64,000 bases of DNA from Sphingobium sp. Leaf26 (GTDB taxonomy: Bacteria > Pseudomonadota > Alphaproteobacteria > Sphingomonadales > Sphingomonadaceae). The DNA lies in assembly GCF_001421665.1 (NCBI RefSeq), contig NZ_LMKV01000028.1, positions 186,857 through 250,856 of the forward strand. The letters run 5' to 3'. The notes below the pieces were generated by a model. That model did no database searches, had not been told where the DNA came from, and saw only the letters and a program-made list of their open reading frames with translations. Below are positions 1 through 8,201 of the stretch, piece after piece. The first letter of the stretch is position 1; each line of letters opens with the position of its first letter. Made by a program: the position numbers and the translations under genes.

Positions 1-1426
1 TATAGACCTGGGCGCCGGGGTAGCGCCGAAATTGAAGCGCGATGAGGCTCAGCAGCACCGACTTGCCAGCGCCCGTTGGCCCCACGACCATCATGTGCCC
101 GACATCCCCGACATGGCTGGAGAGCCGGAACGGTGTCGAGCCGGCGGTCTTCGCGACCAGCAGCGGCGGTCCGTCTAGGTGGGCATTGCGCACTGGCCCG
201 GCCCACACCGACGAAAGCGGCATCAGGTGCGCGAGGTTGAGCGTATGCACCAGCGGCTGCCGGACATTGGCGTAAGTCTGGCCCGGCAGCGAGGAGAGCC
301 AGGCCTCGACCGCGTTGACGGTCTCGCGGACGCAGGTGAAGCCAAGCCCGTTGACGATCCTCTCGACGGCGCGGACCTTGTCCTCGACCGCCATCCGACT
401 CTGGTCCGTGACCGTGATCGTCGTGGTCAGGTAGCCGAACGCGACATGGTCGCCGCCCAGCACCTGGAGGGCTTGGTCGGCATCGGCCACCTTGTTGTCG
501 GCATCGCTGTCGAGCAGTTGCGCGGGCGAATTATAGAGGACCTCGCGCAGCAGCGCGGTGATCGACTTGCGCTTGTTGAACCATTGGCGCCGGAGCGAGG
601 TGAGCGTCTTGGTCGCCAGCGTCTTGTCGAGCGCGATGAAGCGCGTGACCCAGCGATAGCCAAAATCCTGGTGATTGAGCGCATCGAGGATGCCGGGACG
701 GCTAAAGCTCGGGAAGCCCAGGATCGTCAGCGTACGCACATGCAGGTCGCCAAGGCGCGGTTCAAGCCCGCCGACCAGCGGCGTATCGGCGAGCAGCCCA
801 TCGAGATACATCGGCGTTTCGGGCGCCGCGACCCGATGGTGCCGGTCGGAGACCGCGCCATGCAGGAATGTCAGCGTCTCGCCATCGTCGAGCGGGCGCA
901 CCTGCGGCATGAAGCCAGCGAGCAGGTCGAGCACGCGGTCGGTTTCGGCAACGAAGCTTTCCAATGCGCCGCGCCAGTCACGTGTGTTTTCGCCATCGGG
1001 CCGCTCCACAAGGCTCCGGCCCGCGCGGTCGGTCGCATCTGCCGGCGGCAGCCAGGTCAGGGTCAGGTGATAGCGGCTTTCAAAATGTGTCCCTGCTGCC
1101 TCGAACGCCGCCTGCCGCTCGCCATCGACGAGCCAACTCGCCGCATCAGGAAAGGCGCTGTCGGGATAAGCCTGCGCCTCGCGCCGCTCCGCGTCGAAGA
1201 ACAGCGCCCAGCCGCTGCCCAGCCGCTTGAGCACATTGTTCGCCCGCGCGCAGGCGGCGACCAGTTCTGCCTCGGTCGCGGACTCCAAGTCGGGACCGCG
1301 AAAGGCCAGCACGCGCAGAAAGCTGCCGTCCTTGTTGAGCACCACACCGGGCGCCACCAGCGCTGCCCAGGGCAGGTGATCGGCAAGCCGTTCGGCGGAC
1401 GCGCGATATTCGCCCAAGAACATCAT
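1..1426 (-). CDS. trbE: TrbE, VirB4-type conjugation ATPase (partial, C-terminus beyond window)
   Basis: The VirB4-family ATPase energises pilus assembly and substrate transfer in trb-type type IV secretion at the inner membrane. The frame is open from a tandem ATG at 1421-1426 to the left edge (475 codons). An in-frame Walker A motif GPTGAGKS has its Lys near residue 455, preceded by the long N-terminal domain typical of TrbE. An upstream GAGG lies about 10 bases before the ATG. It follows trbD by about 10 bp in the conserved order trbB-C-D-E. The Walker B region and C-terminus lie outside the window. Family assignment is firm; completeness is unknown. Confidence 0.93.
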   Translation of the reverse strand, partial: MMFLGEYRASAERLADHLPWAALVAPGVVLNKDGSFLRVLAFRGPDLESATEAELVAACARANNVLKRLGSGWALFFDAERREAQAYPDSAFPDAASWLVDGERQAAFEAAGTHFESRYHLTLTWLPPADATDRAGRSLVERPDGENTRDWRGALESFVAETDRVLDLLAGFMPQVRPLDDGETLTFLHGAVSDRHHRVAAPETPMYLDGLLADTPLVGGLEPRLGDLHVRTLTILGFPSFSRPGILDALNHQDFGYRWVTRFIALDKTLATKTLTSLRRQWFNKRKSITALLREVLYNSPAQLLDSDADNKVADADQALQVLGGDHVAFGYLTTTITVTDQSRMAVEDKVRAVERIVNGLGFTCVRETVNAVEAWLSSLPGQTYANVRQPLVHTLNLAHLMPLSSVWAGPVRNAHLDGPPLLVAKTAGSTPFRLSSHVGDVGHMMVVGPTGAGKSVLLSLIALQFRRYPGAQVY

Positions 1427-1436
1427 TTCAGGTGCC

Positions 1437-1709
1437 TCAGCATGCGAAGTATCCCTTCTGGCGGATGTGGCGGAGGAGAACCGGGGCGAAGCTGGGGTCG
1501 CGACGTGCGGCCATCACGGCGATGCTATGGCCCACGGCCCAGAGCAGTATCCCGGCCAGCCATTGCTGGAGGCCGAGCCCGACCGCTGCGGCCAGCGTCC
1601 CGTTGACGATCGCAAGGCCCCGTGGTGCGCCGCCGAGCAGGAGCGGCGAACCCAGCGAGCCATGGATCGGCACTTCGTAGCCGTCGACATGCTGGGCCCC
1701 GAACGACAT
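1437..1709 (-). CDS. trbD: TrbD, VirB3-like inner-membrane conjugation protein
   Basis: A 90-residue protein starting MSFGAQHVDGYEVPIHGSL and carrying a hydrophobic hairpin in its centre (GLAIVNGTLAAAVGL and LAGILLWAVGHSIAV). Length and pattern match TrbD/VirB3, a small inner-membrane component that works with the TrbE ATPase in pilus biogenesis. The ATG at 1709 was chosen because it gives the usual family length. A GTG at 1721 that overlaps the trbC stop codon is an alternative and would suggest translational coupling. It lies between trbC and trbE in the standard order. Confidence 0.85.
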   Translation of the reverse strand: MSFGAQHVDGYEVPIHGSLGSPLLLGGAPRGLAIVNGTLAAAVGLGLQQWLAGILLWAVGHSIAVMAARRDPSFAPVLLRHIRQKGYFAC

Positions 1710-1717
1710 GGCGCCGG

Positions 1718-2059
1718 TCACGAGATCAATGCCCCACCGCCGAAGCTGAAGAAGGACAGGAAGAAGCTCGACGCGGCGAAGGCGATGGAGAGGCCGAAGA
1801 CGATCTGGATCAGTCGCCGGAACCCGCCCGAACTCTCGCCGAAAGCGAGCGTCAGGCCGGTCACGATAATGATGATCACCGCGACGATCTTGGCAACCGG
1901 GCCCTGCACGGATTCCAGCACCTGCTGCAGCGGCTCTTCCCAAGGCATGCCGGAGCCGGCCGCCTGGACCTGGGTGGCGAGCGTCAGCGCGATGCCGGTC
2001 GTGCCGCCGATAAGCCAAAAGCGGCTGGCGATGTGGCGGGGATTGCGGGCAAGGGTCAT
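1718..2059 (-). CDS. trbC: TrbC, VirB2-family conjugative pilin
   Basis: Major subunit of the conjugative pilus. The 113-residue product has an N-terminal signal-like segment ending near TQVQAAG, then two strongly hydrophobic helices (around VAKIVAVIIIIVTGLTLAF and LSIAFAASSFFLSFF) separated by a short basic loop, the VirB2/TrbC pilin architecture. The start codon overlaps the trbB stop by four bases (ATGA), so it is probably translated from the same message. Placement between trbB and trbD supports the call. Confidence 0.9.
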   Translation of the reverse strand: MTLARNPRHIASRFWLIGGTTGIALTLATQVQAAGSGMPWEEPLQQVLESVQGPVAKIVAVIIIIVTGLTLAFGESSGGFRRLIQIVFGLSIAFAASSFFLSFFSFGGGALIS

Positions 2060-3084
2060 GGGTCAGGTCTCCTTAGGGCTGGACTTGGGGGATTGAGCTT
2101 GGGAAGATCGGCGAGCGCGTAGGCGCTGGTCTCGGGGTCGAGTCCGGCGACACGCGCGATCGTCGAGACGCGGCGGTCGATGCCGCGCCCGGAGATGAAG
2201 ACGATGATGTCGATGGCCTCGGCGATCAGCTGGCGCGGCACAGTGACGACCGCCTCCTGCACCAACTGTTCGATGCGGTAGAGCGCGGCGATGGCGCTGT
2301 TGGCGTGGACGGTCGCGATCCCGCCGGGGTGGCCGGTGTTCCAGGCCTTGAGCATGTCGAGCGCTTCGGGGCCGCGGACCTCGCCGACCACGATGCGATC
2401 GGGACGCAGGCGCATGGTCGAGCGCACCAGGTCGGTCATTGACACGTGCGGCGGGCGGGTGCGGAGCGCGACGGTGTCTGGCAGCGGGCATTGCAGCTCG
2501 CGCGTGTCCTCGATGACGATTACGCGGCTATCCACCCATGCCATCTCGGCGAGCAGCGCGTTGGCGAGCGTCGTCTTGCCCGAGCTGGTGCCTCCGGCGA
2601 CGAGGATGTTGTAGCGCTGCGTGACAGCGGCACGCAGGGCGTCTGCCTGGACCTCCGACATCAGCCCATCGGCGACATAGTCGTCGAGCGTGTGCAGCCT
2701 TGTGGCAGGCTTGCGGATCGAGAAGCACGGCGCCGACGACACGGGAGGCAGCACGCCTTCGAAGCGCTCGCCCGCGCGGCCCTCGATATGCGGCGGGAGC
2801 TCGGCCGATATGATCGGGTGCGCGGCATGGACTTCGGCACGGGCATGGCTCGCCACCAGCCGGATGATCCGCTCGACCTGTTCGGGTTCGATGCGGACTT
2901 CGGTATCGGTACGACCTTCGCCAAGACGATCAAGCCGCAGCGCCCCGTCAGGGTTCACCATGATCTCGGTGACTTGGCTGTCGCGCATCGCAGCGGCAAT
3001 GTCGCCGCCAAGGGCCGTGATCAGCATGCGACGACGGCGCTCAGCCGAGGTTGTCGGCCCTGCGGGGGCTGGCCGGGCGCTCAT
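2056..3084 (-). CDS. trbB: TrbB, VirB11-type secretion ATPase
   Basis: A hexameric traffic ATPase at the cytoplasmic face of the type IV secretion channel, 342 residues. The N-terminal half is the VirB11 sensing domain, with a motif around VTEIMVNPDG at residues 38-47. The ATPase half carries Walker A GGTSSGKTT (Lys170), an Asp box VIVIEDTREL at about 188-197, and a Walker B/His-box stretch containing DRIVVGEVRG and TGHPGGIATVHAN. It overlaps the upstream copG-like gene and downstream trbC by four bases each, so this is a tightly coupled operon. Confidence 0.95.
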   Translation of the reverse strand: MSARPAPAGPTTSAERRRRMLITALGGDIAAAMRDSQVTEIMVNPDGALRLDRLGEGRTDTEVRIEPEQVERIIRLVASHARAEVHAAHPIISAELPPHIEGRAGERFEGVLPPVSSAPCFSIRKPATRLHTLDDYVADGLMSEVQADALRAAVTQRYNILVAGGTSSGKTTLANALLAEMAWVDSRVIVIEDTRELQCPLPDTVALRTRPPHVSMTDLVRSTMRLRPDRIVVGEVRGPEALDMLKAWNTGHPGGIATVHANSAIAALYRIEQLVQEAVVTVPRQLIAEAIDIIVFISGRGIDRRVSTIARVAGLDPETSAYALADLPKLNPPSPALRRPDP

Positions 3085-3482
3085 TCGCCATTATCCGACG
3101 AGGCTACAAGCGTGCGCCGTCCGGTCGAGACTTGCCGTCCGACTTGGGTCACGAAGGCTTCGAACCTTTTCGCGCCCAGCGCTCGGCCGGCCTGGTCGTT
3201 CTCGGCGAGCGGCGTCTGGATCGCGAGTTCGAACCGGATGAAGAGGGCGAGCGTTTCGAGGATCACATAGGCGTCGCGATCGACCCGGCCGATCGCTTGC
3301 GTGAGCCGATCAAGGCGGATCGCAAACCGATCTTCCAGCTCGGAAGCACCGCGGCGATTGAGCCAGGCGGTGACCGCATCGACGAGGATCGCCGACTTGC
3401 TGGCGCCGGGCCTGGCGGCGAGCGCCTCCAGCCGATCGGACAAAGGCTTGGGCAGGAACAGCTGATGGCGGATCTTCTCCAT
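3081..3482 (-). CDS. CopG/ribbon-helix-helix family protein of the trb locus
   Basis: A 133-residue protein whose N-terminus (KIRHQLFLPKPLSDRLEAL) resembles a ribbon-helix-helix DNA-binding fold, followed by helical sequence that probably dimerises. CopG-like genes sit between traG and trbB in many sphingomonad and proteobacterial integrative elements, where they are presumed local regulators or accessory transfer factors. Here it starts 2 bp after the traG stop and overlaps trbB by four bases. Family assignment is reasonable from sequence; the DNA target is unknown. Confidence 0.8.
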   Translation of the reverse strand: MEKIRHQLFLPKPLSDRLEALAARPGASKSAILVDAVTAWLNRRGASELEDRFAIRLDRLTQAIGRVDRDAYVILETLALFIRFELAIQTPLAENDQAGRALGAKRFEAFVTQVGRQVSTGRRTLVASSDNGE

Positions 3483-3484
3483 GA

Positions 3485-5527
3485 TCAGAACCCCAGCTGC
3501 AGGTCGTCAGGGCGACTGGAGGCGGCATCGATGCCGTAGACCGTGCGCGCCGTGCCGATTTGCTGAATCCGGTCCATCGCCCGGCGCTCGGCGGCCTGGT
3601 CTCCATCGTCCTCGCCAAGGCCCAGGGGATCAGCAATCTCTGGCTCGATGACGACCCCGGGTTCGATCTCGTGCGCGGGGTGACGGGCCTGCTCAAGGCC
3701 GCCCGCGTCGGCTCCTTCATCGGCCTCATTGCCGGTGGATAGGCGCATGTCTGCACCGCGAACTTGTCCAGCCCAGTCATCCGGGCGAGCCGCCGGAAGG
3801 TCACGATAGCGTGCGGGATCCAGTATCGGTGCCGGCGACAGGCGTTCGGTGAACCGGCGATCCTCGTAATAGCGCAGCTTCTTCACGCGGATCGGCGGAG
3901 ATCCCGAGATCAGGACCAGGCCGTCCGTGGGTGCAAGCTGCATCACCTCGCCAGGTGTCAGCAGAGCCCGCGCAGTCTCCTGGCGGCTGACCATGACGTG
4001 CGCGAGCCAGGGCGCGAGCCGATGCCCCGCATAGTTGCGCATCGCACGCTGCTCGGTCGCGGTGCCCAGCGCGTCCGAGATCCGCTTGGCGGTCCGCTCG
4101 TCATTGGTCGCAAAGGCGACGCGGACATGGCAATTGTCGAGGATGGCGTTGTGCTCGCCATAGGCCTTTTCGATCTGGTTCAAGCTCTGCGCGATCAGGA
4201 AGACGCGCACGCCGTAGCCGGCCAGGAAGGCAAGGCTCGTCTCGAAGAAGTCGAGCCGCCCCAACGCCGGAAACTCGTCAAGCATCAGCAGGAGGCGGTG
4301 ACGGCCCTTGGCTGCCTCGCCGTCCTTGCCGACACCGTGCAATTCCTCGGTCAGCCGGCGGCCGATCTGGTTGAGGATAAGGCGAACCAGCGGCTTGGTG
4401 CGGCTGATGTCGGACGGCGGCACGACGAGGTAGAGCGAGATCGGATGCGCCGCTTCCACAAGGTCGACGATGTGCCAGTCGGATGCTGCCGTCACGGCTG
4501 CGACGGTTGGGTCGCGGTAGAGCCCCAGGAATGACATCGCGGTCGAAAGGACGCCAGAGCGCTCGTTCTCGCTCTTGTTCAGGAGTTCGCGAGCAGCCGA
4601 GGCGACGACCGGATGGACAAGCGGCGCCTCCTTGGTGCCCAGATGGTTGGTCGCCATCATCCGATGCAGGGTGGCGGCGAAACTGCGCTGCGGGTCGGAG
4701 AGGAAGGTGGCGACGCGGGAGAGCGTCTTCTCTTCCTCTGCGTAGAGCACATGGAGGATCGCACCGACCAGCAGCGAATGGCTGGTCTTTTCCCAGTGGT
4801 TGCGACGCTCCAGCGCCCCTTCCGGGTCGACCAGGATATCGGCGATATTCTGCACGTCGCGCACTTCGTTCAAGCCGCGCCGGACTTCGAGCAGCGGATT
4901 GTAGCGCGCCGAGCGGGCGTCGGTCGGGTTGAACAGGAGGCAATGCGAGAAGCGCGCCCGCCAGCCGGCAGTGAGTTGCCAGTTCTCGCCCTTGATGTCG
5001 TGGACGACAGTCGAGCCTGTCCAGGAAAGCAAGGTTGGGATGACCAGCCCGACGCCCTTGCCCGATCGCGTGGGTGCGAACGCCATCACATGTTCGGGGC
5101 CGTCGTGGCGCACGTCGTCCCGACCGATCCGGCCGAGGACGACGCCGCCTGGGCCAAGGAGCCGGGCGCCCTTGATGTCCCGGCGTGTTGCCCAGCGGGC
5201 GGAGCCGTAAGTCGTCAGGTTGTTGGACTGGCGCGCGCGCCATACCGAACCGAAGATCGCAGCGCCGCAGCCTAGGAAGCCGCCAGCGGCTGCGATGGCG
5301 CCAGCCTTGTCGAATACCAGCGGCGCATAAGCGTCGAAGGAAAACCACCAGGGAAAGATCGACCAGGGATGGTAGATCGGCTGGCCCAGCAAGACGAACC
5401 AGGGGCGGCCGAGTTCGGGCTGGTACGCGAGTTGCGCCGCTGCCCACTGCGTCGCAGTCCATATGCCCGCGAGGATGATTGCGAGCACAACGAGGATCTG
5501 TCCTATAAGCAGCTTTGTCGGGGTCAT
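3485..5527 (-). CDS. traG: TraG/VirD4-type conjugation coupling protein
   Basis: The coupling ATPase delivers the relaxosome to the type IV channel. The 680-residue product has two N-terminal membrane segments (about 7-27 and 74-95), then Walker A FAPTRSGKGVG with Lys157, the IKGENW motif after it, and Walker B LLLMLDEFPALGRL. The ATG at 5527 was chosen because GGAGG lies 7 bases upstream; an in-frame ATG at 5572 lacks a good site. The last 90 residues are acidic and poorly conserved. A relaxase gene normally expected nearby is not seen. Confidence 0.94.
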   Translation of the reverse strand: MTPTKLLIGQILVVLAIILAGIWTATQWAAAQLAYQPELGRPWFVLLGQPIYHPWSIFPWWFSFDAYAPLVFDKAGAIAAAGGFLGCGAAIFGSVWRARQSNNLTTYGSARWATRRDIKGARLLGPGGVVLGRIGRDDVRHDGPEHVMAFAPTRSGKGVGLVIPTLLSWTGSTVVHDIKGENWQLTAGWRARFSHCLLFNPTDARSARYNPLLEVRRGLNEVRDVQNIADILVDPEGALERRNHWEKTSHSLLVGAILHVLYAEEEKTLSRVATFLSDPQRSFAATLHRMMATNHLGTKEAPLVHPVVASAARELLNKSENERSGVLSTAMSFLGLYRDPTVAAVTAASDWHIVDLVEAAHPISLYLVVPPSDISRTKPLVRLILNQIGRRLTEELHGVGKDGEAAKGRHRLLLMLDEFPALGRLDFFETSLAFLAGYGVRVFLIAQSLNQIEKAYGEHNAILDNCHVRVAFATNDERTAKRISDALGTATEQRAMRNYAGHRLAPWLAHVMVSRQETARALLTPGEVMQLAPTDGLVLISGSPPIRVKKLRYYEDRRFTERLSPAPILDPARYRDLPAARPDDWAGQVRGADMRLSTGNEADEGADAGGLEQARHPAHEIEPGVVIEPEIADPLGLGEDDGDQAAERRAMDRIQQIGTARTVYGIDAASSRPDDLQLGF

Positions 5528-6170
5528 GCGGGCCTCCGCCGAAGTCTGGAAGATGACTGCGGGTTCGGGCACATGGTCTCAGAAGGGCGGCTGAGGCGTC
5601 AGGGTGCCGCTGATATCGCCAGGTATCTCTTCGCGGTCTTTCGCGACCGCGTCTGGAACCGGAACCATGCCAAAGCCACGAATCGGGCTTGCGGACCTTC
5701 TGTCTCTGGACGAGGGAGGCGTTCATTCTCACGTCGCACCGGCCTATGCGCACGACCATTGCGCTGTGCAGATACGCGGTCCCGCCTTTGAGCCGGTTTG
5801 GACGGGATTGGTAGGGAAACCGATAACCGCTGCGGCGCCAAGGCGAAAGGCCGAAGCGATGCTGGTTGGCGCAAGGCGGCGATCCTCTTCCAACCTCATG
5901 CCCGGCCGTCACGGATTACGAATCGAGGTTTAAGACGCTGCCTAACCTCCTTGCGCACATTTTTCAGAACTGCGCACGAATGATGTTTGGTGCTGCTGCA
6001 CAGGGTTGCGAACCATCGCCAAGGAGGAGCCGGCGAAAATATGCGATGGGCCGCATCACGCCAGGCGCTCGTGACAAGAAACGGCCTGGGCGCAGCGGCG
6101 CAATCCTATGATTTTGATCTGCCAGGCCGAACCCTGGCAGACGGTTGACGAGCCACGACACATGCCTTAA
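5528..6170. other. Degenerate region between traG and the catabolic island
   Basis: No intact gene was recognised in these 640 bases. On the minus strand a stop-interrupted frame ending near 5592 (tail VPVPDAVAKDREEIPGDISG) looks protein-like, but upstream stops at about 5730 and before break it. It may be the residue of a gene once transcribed ahead of traG. This is where the transfer module meets the catabolic cargo, so it is a likely recombination junction. No att site or inverted repeat was identified. Confidence 0.4.
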
Positions 6171-6184
6171 ATATGTATACGTAT
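6171..6184. promoter_or_regulatory. Near-palindromic operator candidate, MarR-type motif copy 1
   Basis: ATATGTATACGTAT, a near-palindrome flanked by A/T bases, lies 49 bp before the carotenoid oxygenase start. It matches the 14-bp motif found at six other intergenic positions in this window. It is proposed as the binding site of the two MarR paralogues; this is inference. Confidence 0.6.
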
Positions 6185-6232
6185 TTTAAAGTCGCCATAT
6201 GTTGGCGTCGTTGCGAAAGGCTGACGCAATCC

Positions 6233-7612
6233 ATGACAAACATGTTTCTAAACGGTCCCTTCGTTCCTCAACGCGAAGAGTCCCAGCGCGAAAATCTGCG
6301 CGTTACCGGGACGATTCCAGCGGATTTGCAAGGAACGATGTACCGCGCGGGCTCAAGCCCATATTTCGACCCTCTTGTGCCTGAAAAATATCATTGGTTC
6401 GACGGCGATGGCATGGTCCATGCAATTGCCATAGGGGAAGGTACGGCCTCGGTTCGTAACCGGTACGTTGCGACTGCTGGCCTGAAATATGAGCAGGGCG
6501 TCGGCCATGCCGTATATGGCAGCTTCATGAATGGCGGTGTCCCCGCCGTGATGGACGGGTCGCGCCCGCTAATCAAAAATCCTGGTAATACAAACGTGTG
6601 GCAGCTCAACGAGACCGACGTCCTTGTATTTTGCGAAGGCGATGCCCCCCATCTGCTGGATGCGAGCACCCTGGAGACTAAAGGGATGTTCAATTTTGGT
6701 GGAACTCAAGGACCGGTCACGGCGCATTTCAAGATTGATCCCGCCAACGGTGATATCATCTTTTTCGGGTCAATGGGCACACATGTAAATTTCTACCATG
6801 CGAAATCCGACGGACAGTTGATTGCGAGTTATCCGTTCTCGATCGACACACCGGCATTCATGCATGACTTCGCGGCGACGGAACACTACGCCGTCTTTGC
6901 TCGGACACCGGCCCTGGTGGACTTCGAAGGCGTGATCAAAGGCAATCCAAGCACCATATGGTCACCCGAGCTTTCTAATGAGTTTGGGCTCATGAACATC
7001 GCTACCGGGGAAATCCAATGGTATCGCGTGGACCACACCTTTTCGATCACTCATTTCCTGAATGCGTTTGAGCGTGATGGGCAGGTCGTGATCGACGCTA
7101 ACTGCGCGCCTGACTTTGGCGCGAAGATCGGTGAGCGCAACCCGTTCAGCGTGGCTACGCCCTGGCGTTGGACGATTGATCTCGAAACCGGGACAGTGAC
7201 CGGGCATCAGATCGCCGACGTGAATTGTGAATTTCCGCGCCATGATCCGCGAGTGGCCGGGCGCGAACATCGTTATGGCTACTATGCCGCAACTCGGACA
7301 GGCCAATTTTGCGAAGACTGGCTTTTCGACCATCTGGCAAAAATTGACAGCGAGACTGGCAAGGTCGAATATCAAGGCGGCGTCGAAGGACTGACTTCGC
7401 CCGGCGAACCCGTCTTCGTTCCACGCGCCGACAGCGTGGCAGAAGACGATGGATATGTGCTCTGCGTCTGGTGGAACGCCCACACGGACGAGAGCGAGAT
7501 GTTGGTTCACGACGCTCGCGATTTCGAGGGAGCGCCCCTTGCGCGCATCCATATGGGCCATCGCGTTCCCATGGGCTTCCACGGCAACTGGTCGCAGGCG
7601 AAGTCGGCCTGA
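6233..7612 (+). CDS. Carotenoid cleavage oxygenase family, lignostilbene-dioxygenase-like
   Basis: A non-haem Fe(II) oxygenase predicted to split a C=C bond of a stilbene- or carotenoid-like substrate into two aldehydes. The 459-residue beta-propeller shows four spaced His ligands: His165 (VTAHFK), His211 (FMHDFA), His274 (SITHFLN) and His450 (GFHGNW). Length fits bacterial lignostilbene alpha,beta-dioxygenases. The ATG at 6233 gives the normal family N-terminus (FLNGPFVPQREE); upstream in-frame sequence looks untranslated. An operator-like palindrome lies 49 bp upstream. The aldehyde dehydrogenases in the island could take its products. Substrate is not determinable by eye. Confidence 0.9.
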   Translation: MTNMFLNGPFVPQREESQRENLRVTGTIPADLQGTMYRAGSSPYFDPLVPEKYHWFDGDGMVHAIAIGEGTASVRNRYVATAGLKYEQGVGHAVYGSFMNGGVPAVMDGSRPLIKNPGNTNVWQLNETDVLVFCEGDAPHLLDASTLETKGMFNFGGTQGPVTAHFKIDPANGDIIFFGSMGTHVNFYHAKSDGQLIASYPFSIDTPAFMHDFAATEHYAVFARTPALVDFEGVIKGNPSTIWSPELSNEFGLMNIATGEIQWYRVDHTFSITHFLNAFERDGQVVIDANCAPDFGAKIGERNPFSVATPWRWTIDLETGTVTGHQIADVNCEFPRHDPRVAGREHRYGYYAATRTGQFCEDWLFDHLAKIDSETGKVEYQGGVEGLTSPGEPVFVPRADSVAEDDGYVLCVWWNAHTDESEMLVHDARDFEGAPLARIHMGHRVPMGFHGNWSQAKSA

Positions 7613-8201
7613 CCCAGTCAGCGATGCCCGCCCCCACACGGGGGTGGGTGTTTCGCTCTTAGCTTTTTATTGATCGCCAACAAGAGCCCTTCGGATAGTC
7701 TTGTCCAGCGACACATGCGCATTCGCGCAATGAGTTCCGGCCACTCCGGTTCCCCATGACCCATGGTTGTTGCCGCCGCCGGTAGTGGCCCGCCACCCCT
7801 TCCGCTACTATCAAGATGCCAAATGGTATCGAGAGCGTGCGGGCCTACCTGGAAATGCTCCCCATGACATGGGCACGTCCGGTGCATCAGATCTGGCGCG
7901 GACACCTTTGTCATTGCAACGTACCGCGTGGCTCCGGCTTACGAAGTACCAGCTTTTCTGCTCCTTGAAGGCAGGTATCAACGAATCAACCTGCAACTAT
8001 GCACTTTGGCGCATCCTGGCAGCGTCCACTTCCCGACAATCACAAACCTCAGCGGTGCCAGGATCAACGATTAATGGATAAGTTGCCGGCGGGACGTCGT
8101 TACGGCATCAGCACGGCTTATGGTGAAAGTACCGCTTCGCTACAGGCTGGTGCGCAGCCGGTAGCGAAGCCGATATCACAAGGATCGCATTGATCCGCTG
8201 C
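7613..8201. pseudogene. Gene-free stretch with possible alpha/beta-hydrolase remnant
   Basis: No intact gene. A GC-rich hairpin (CCCCC/GGGGG) near 7633-7647, just after the carotenoid oxygenase stop, could be its terminator. On the plus strand at about 7897-7962 a short stretch reads GADTFVIATYRVAPAYEVPA, which resembles the strand-and-turn YRLAPE..PFPA of hormone-sensitive-lipase-type esterases. It is frameshifted upstream and stopped downstream, with no HGGG or GxSxG left. If real it is a decayed esterase; the resemblance is short and may be chance. Confidence 0.3.

Noticed and set aside
179-1606. Long plus-strand open frame (475 codons) opposite trbE
   Set aside because: It is the antisense of the clear TrbE/TrbD coding sequence in GC-rich DNA and has no family features.
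4278-5912. Minus-strand open frame of 544 codons overlapping traG
   Set aside because: Arg/Pro-rich shadow in another frame of traG, extending into the degenerate region; no motif seen.
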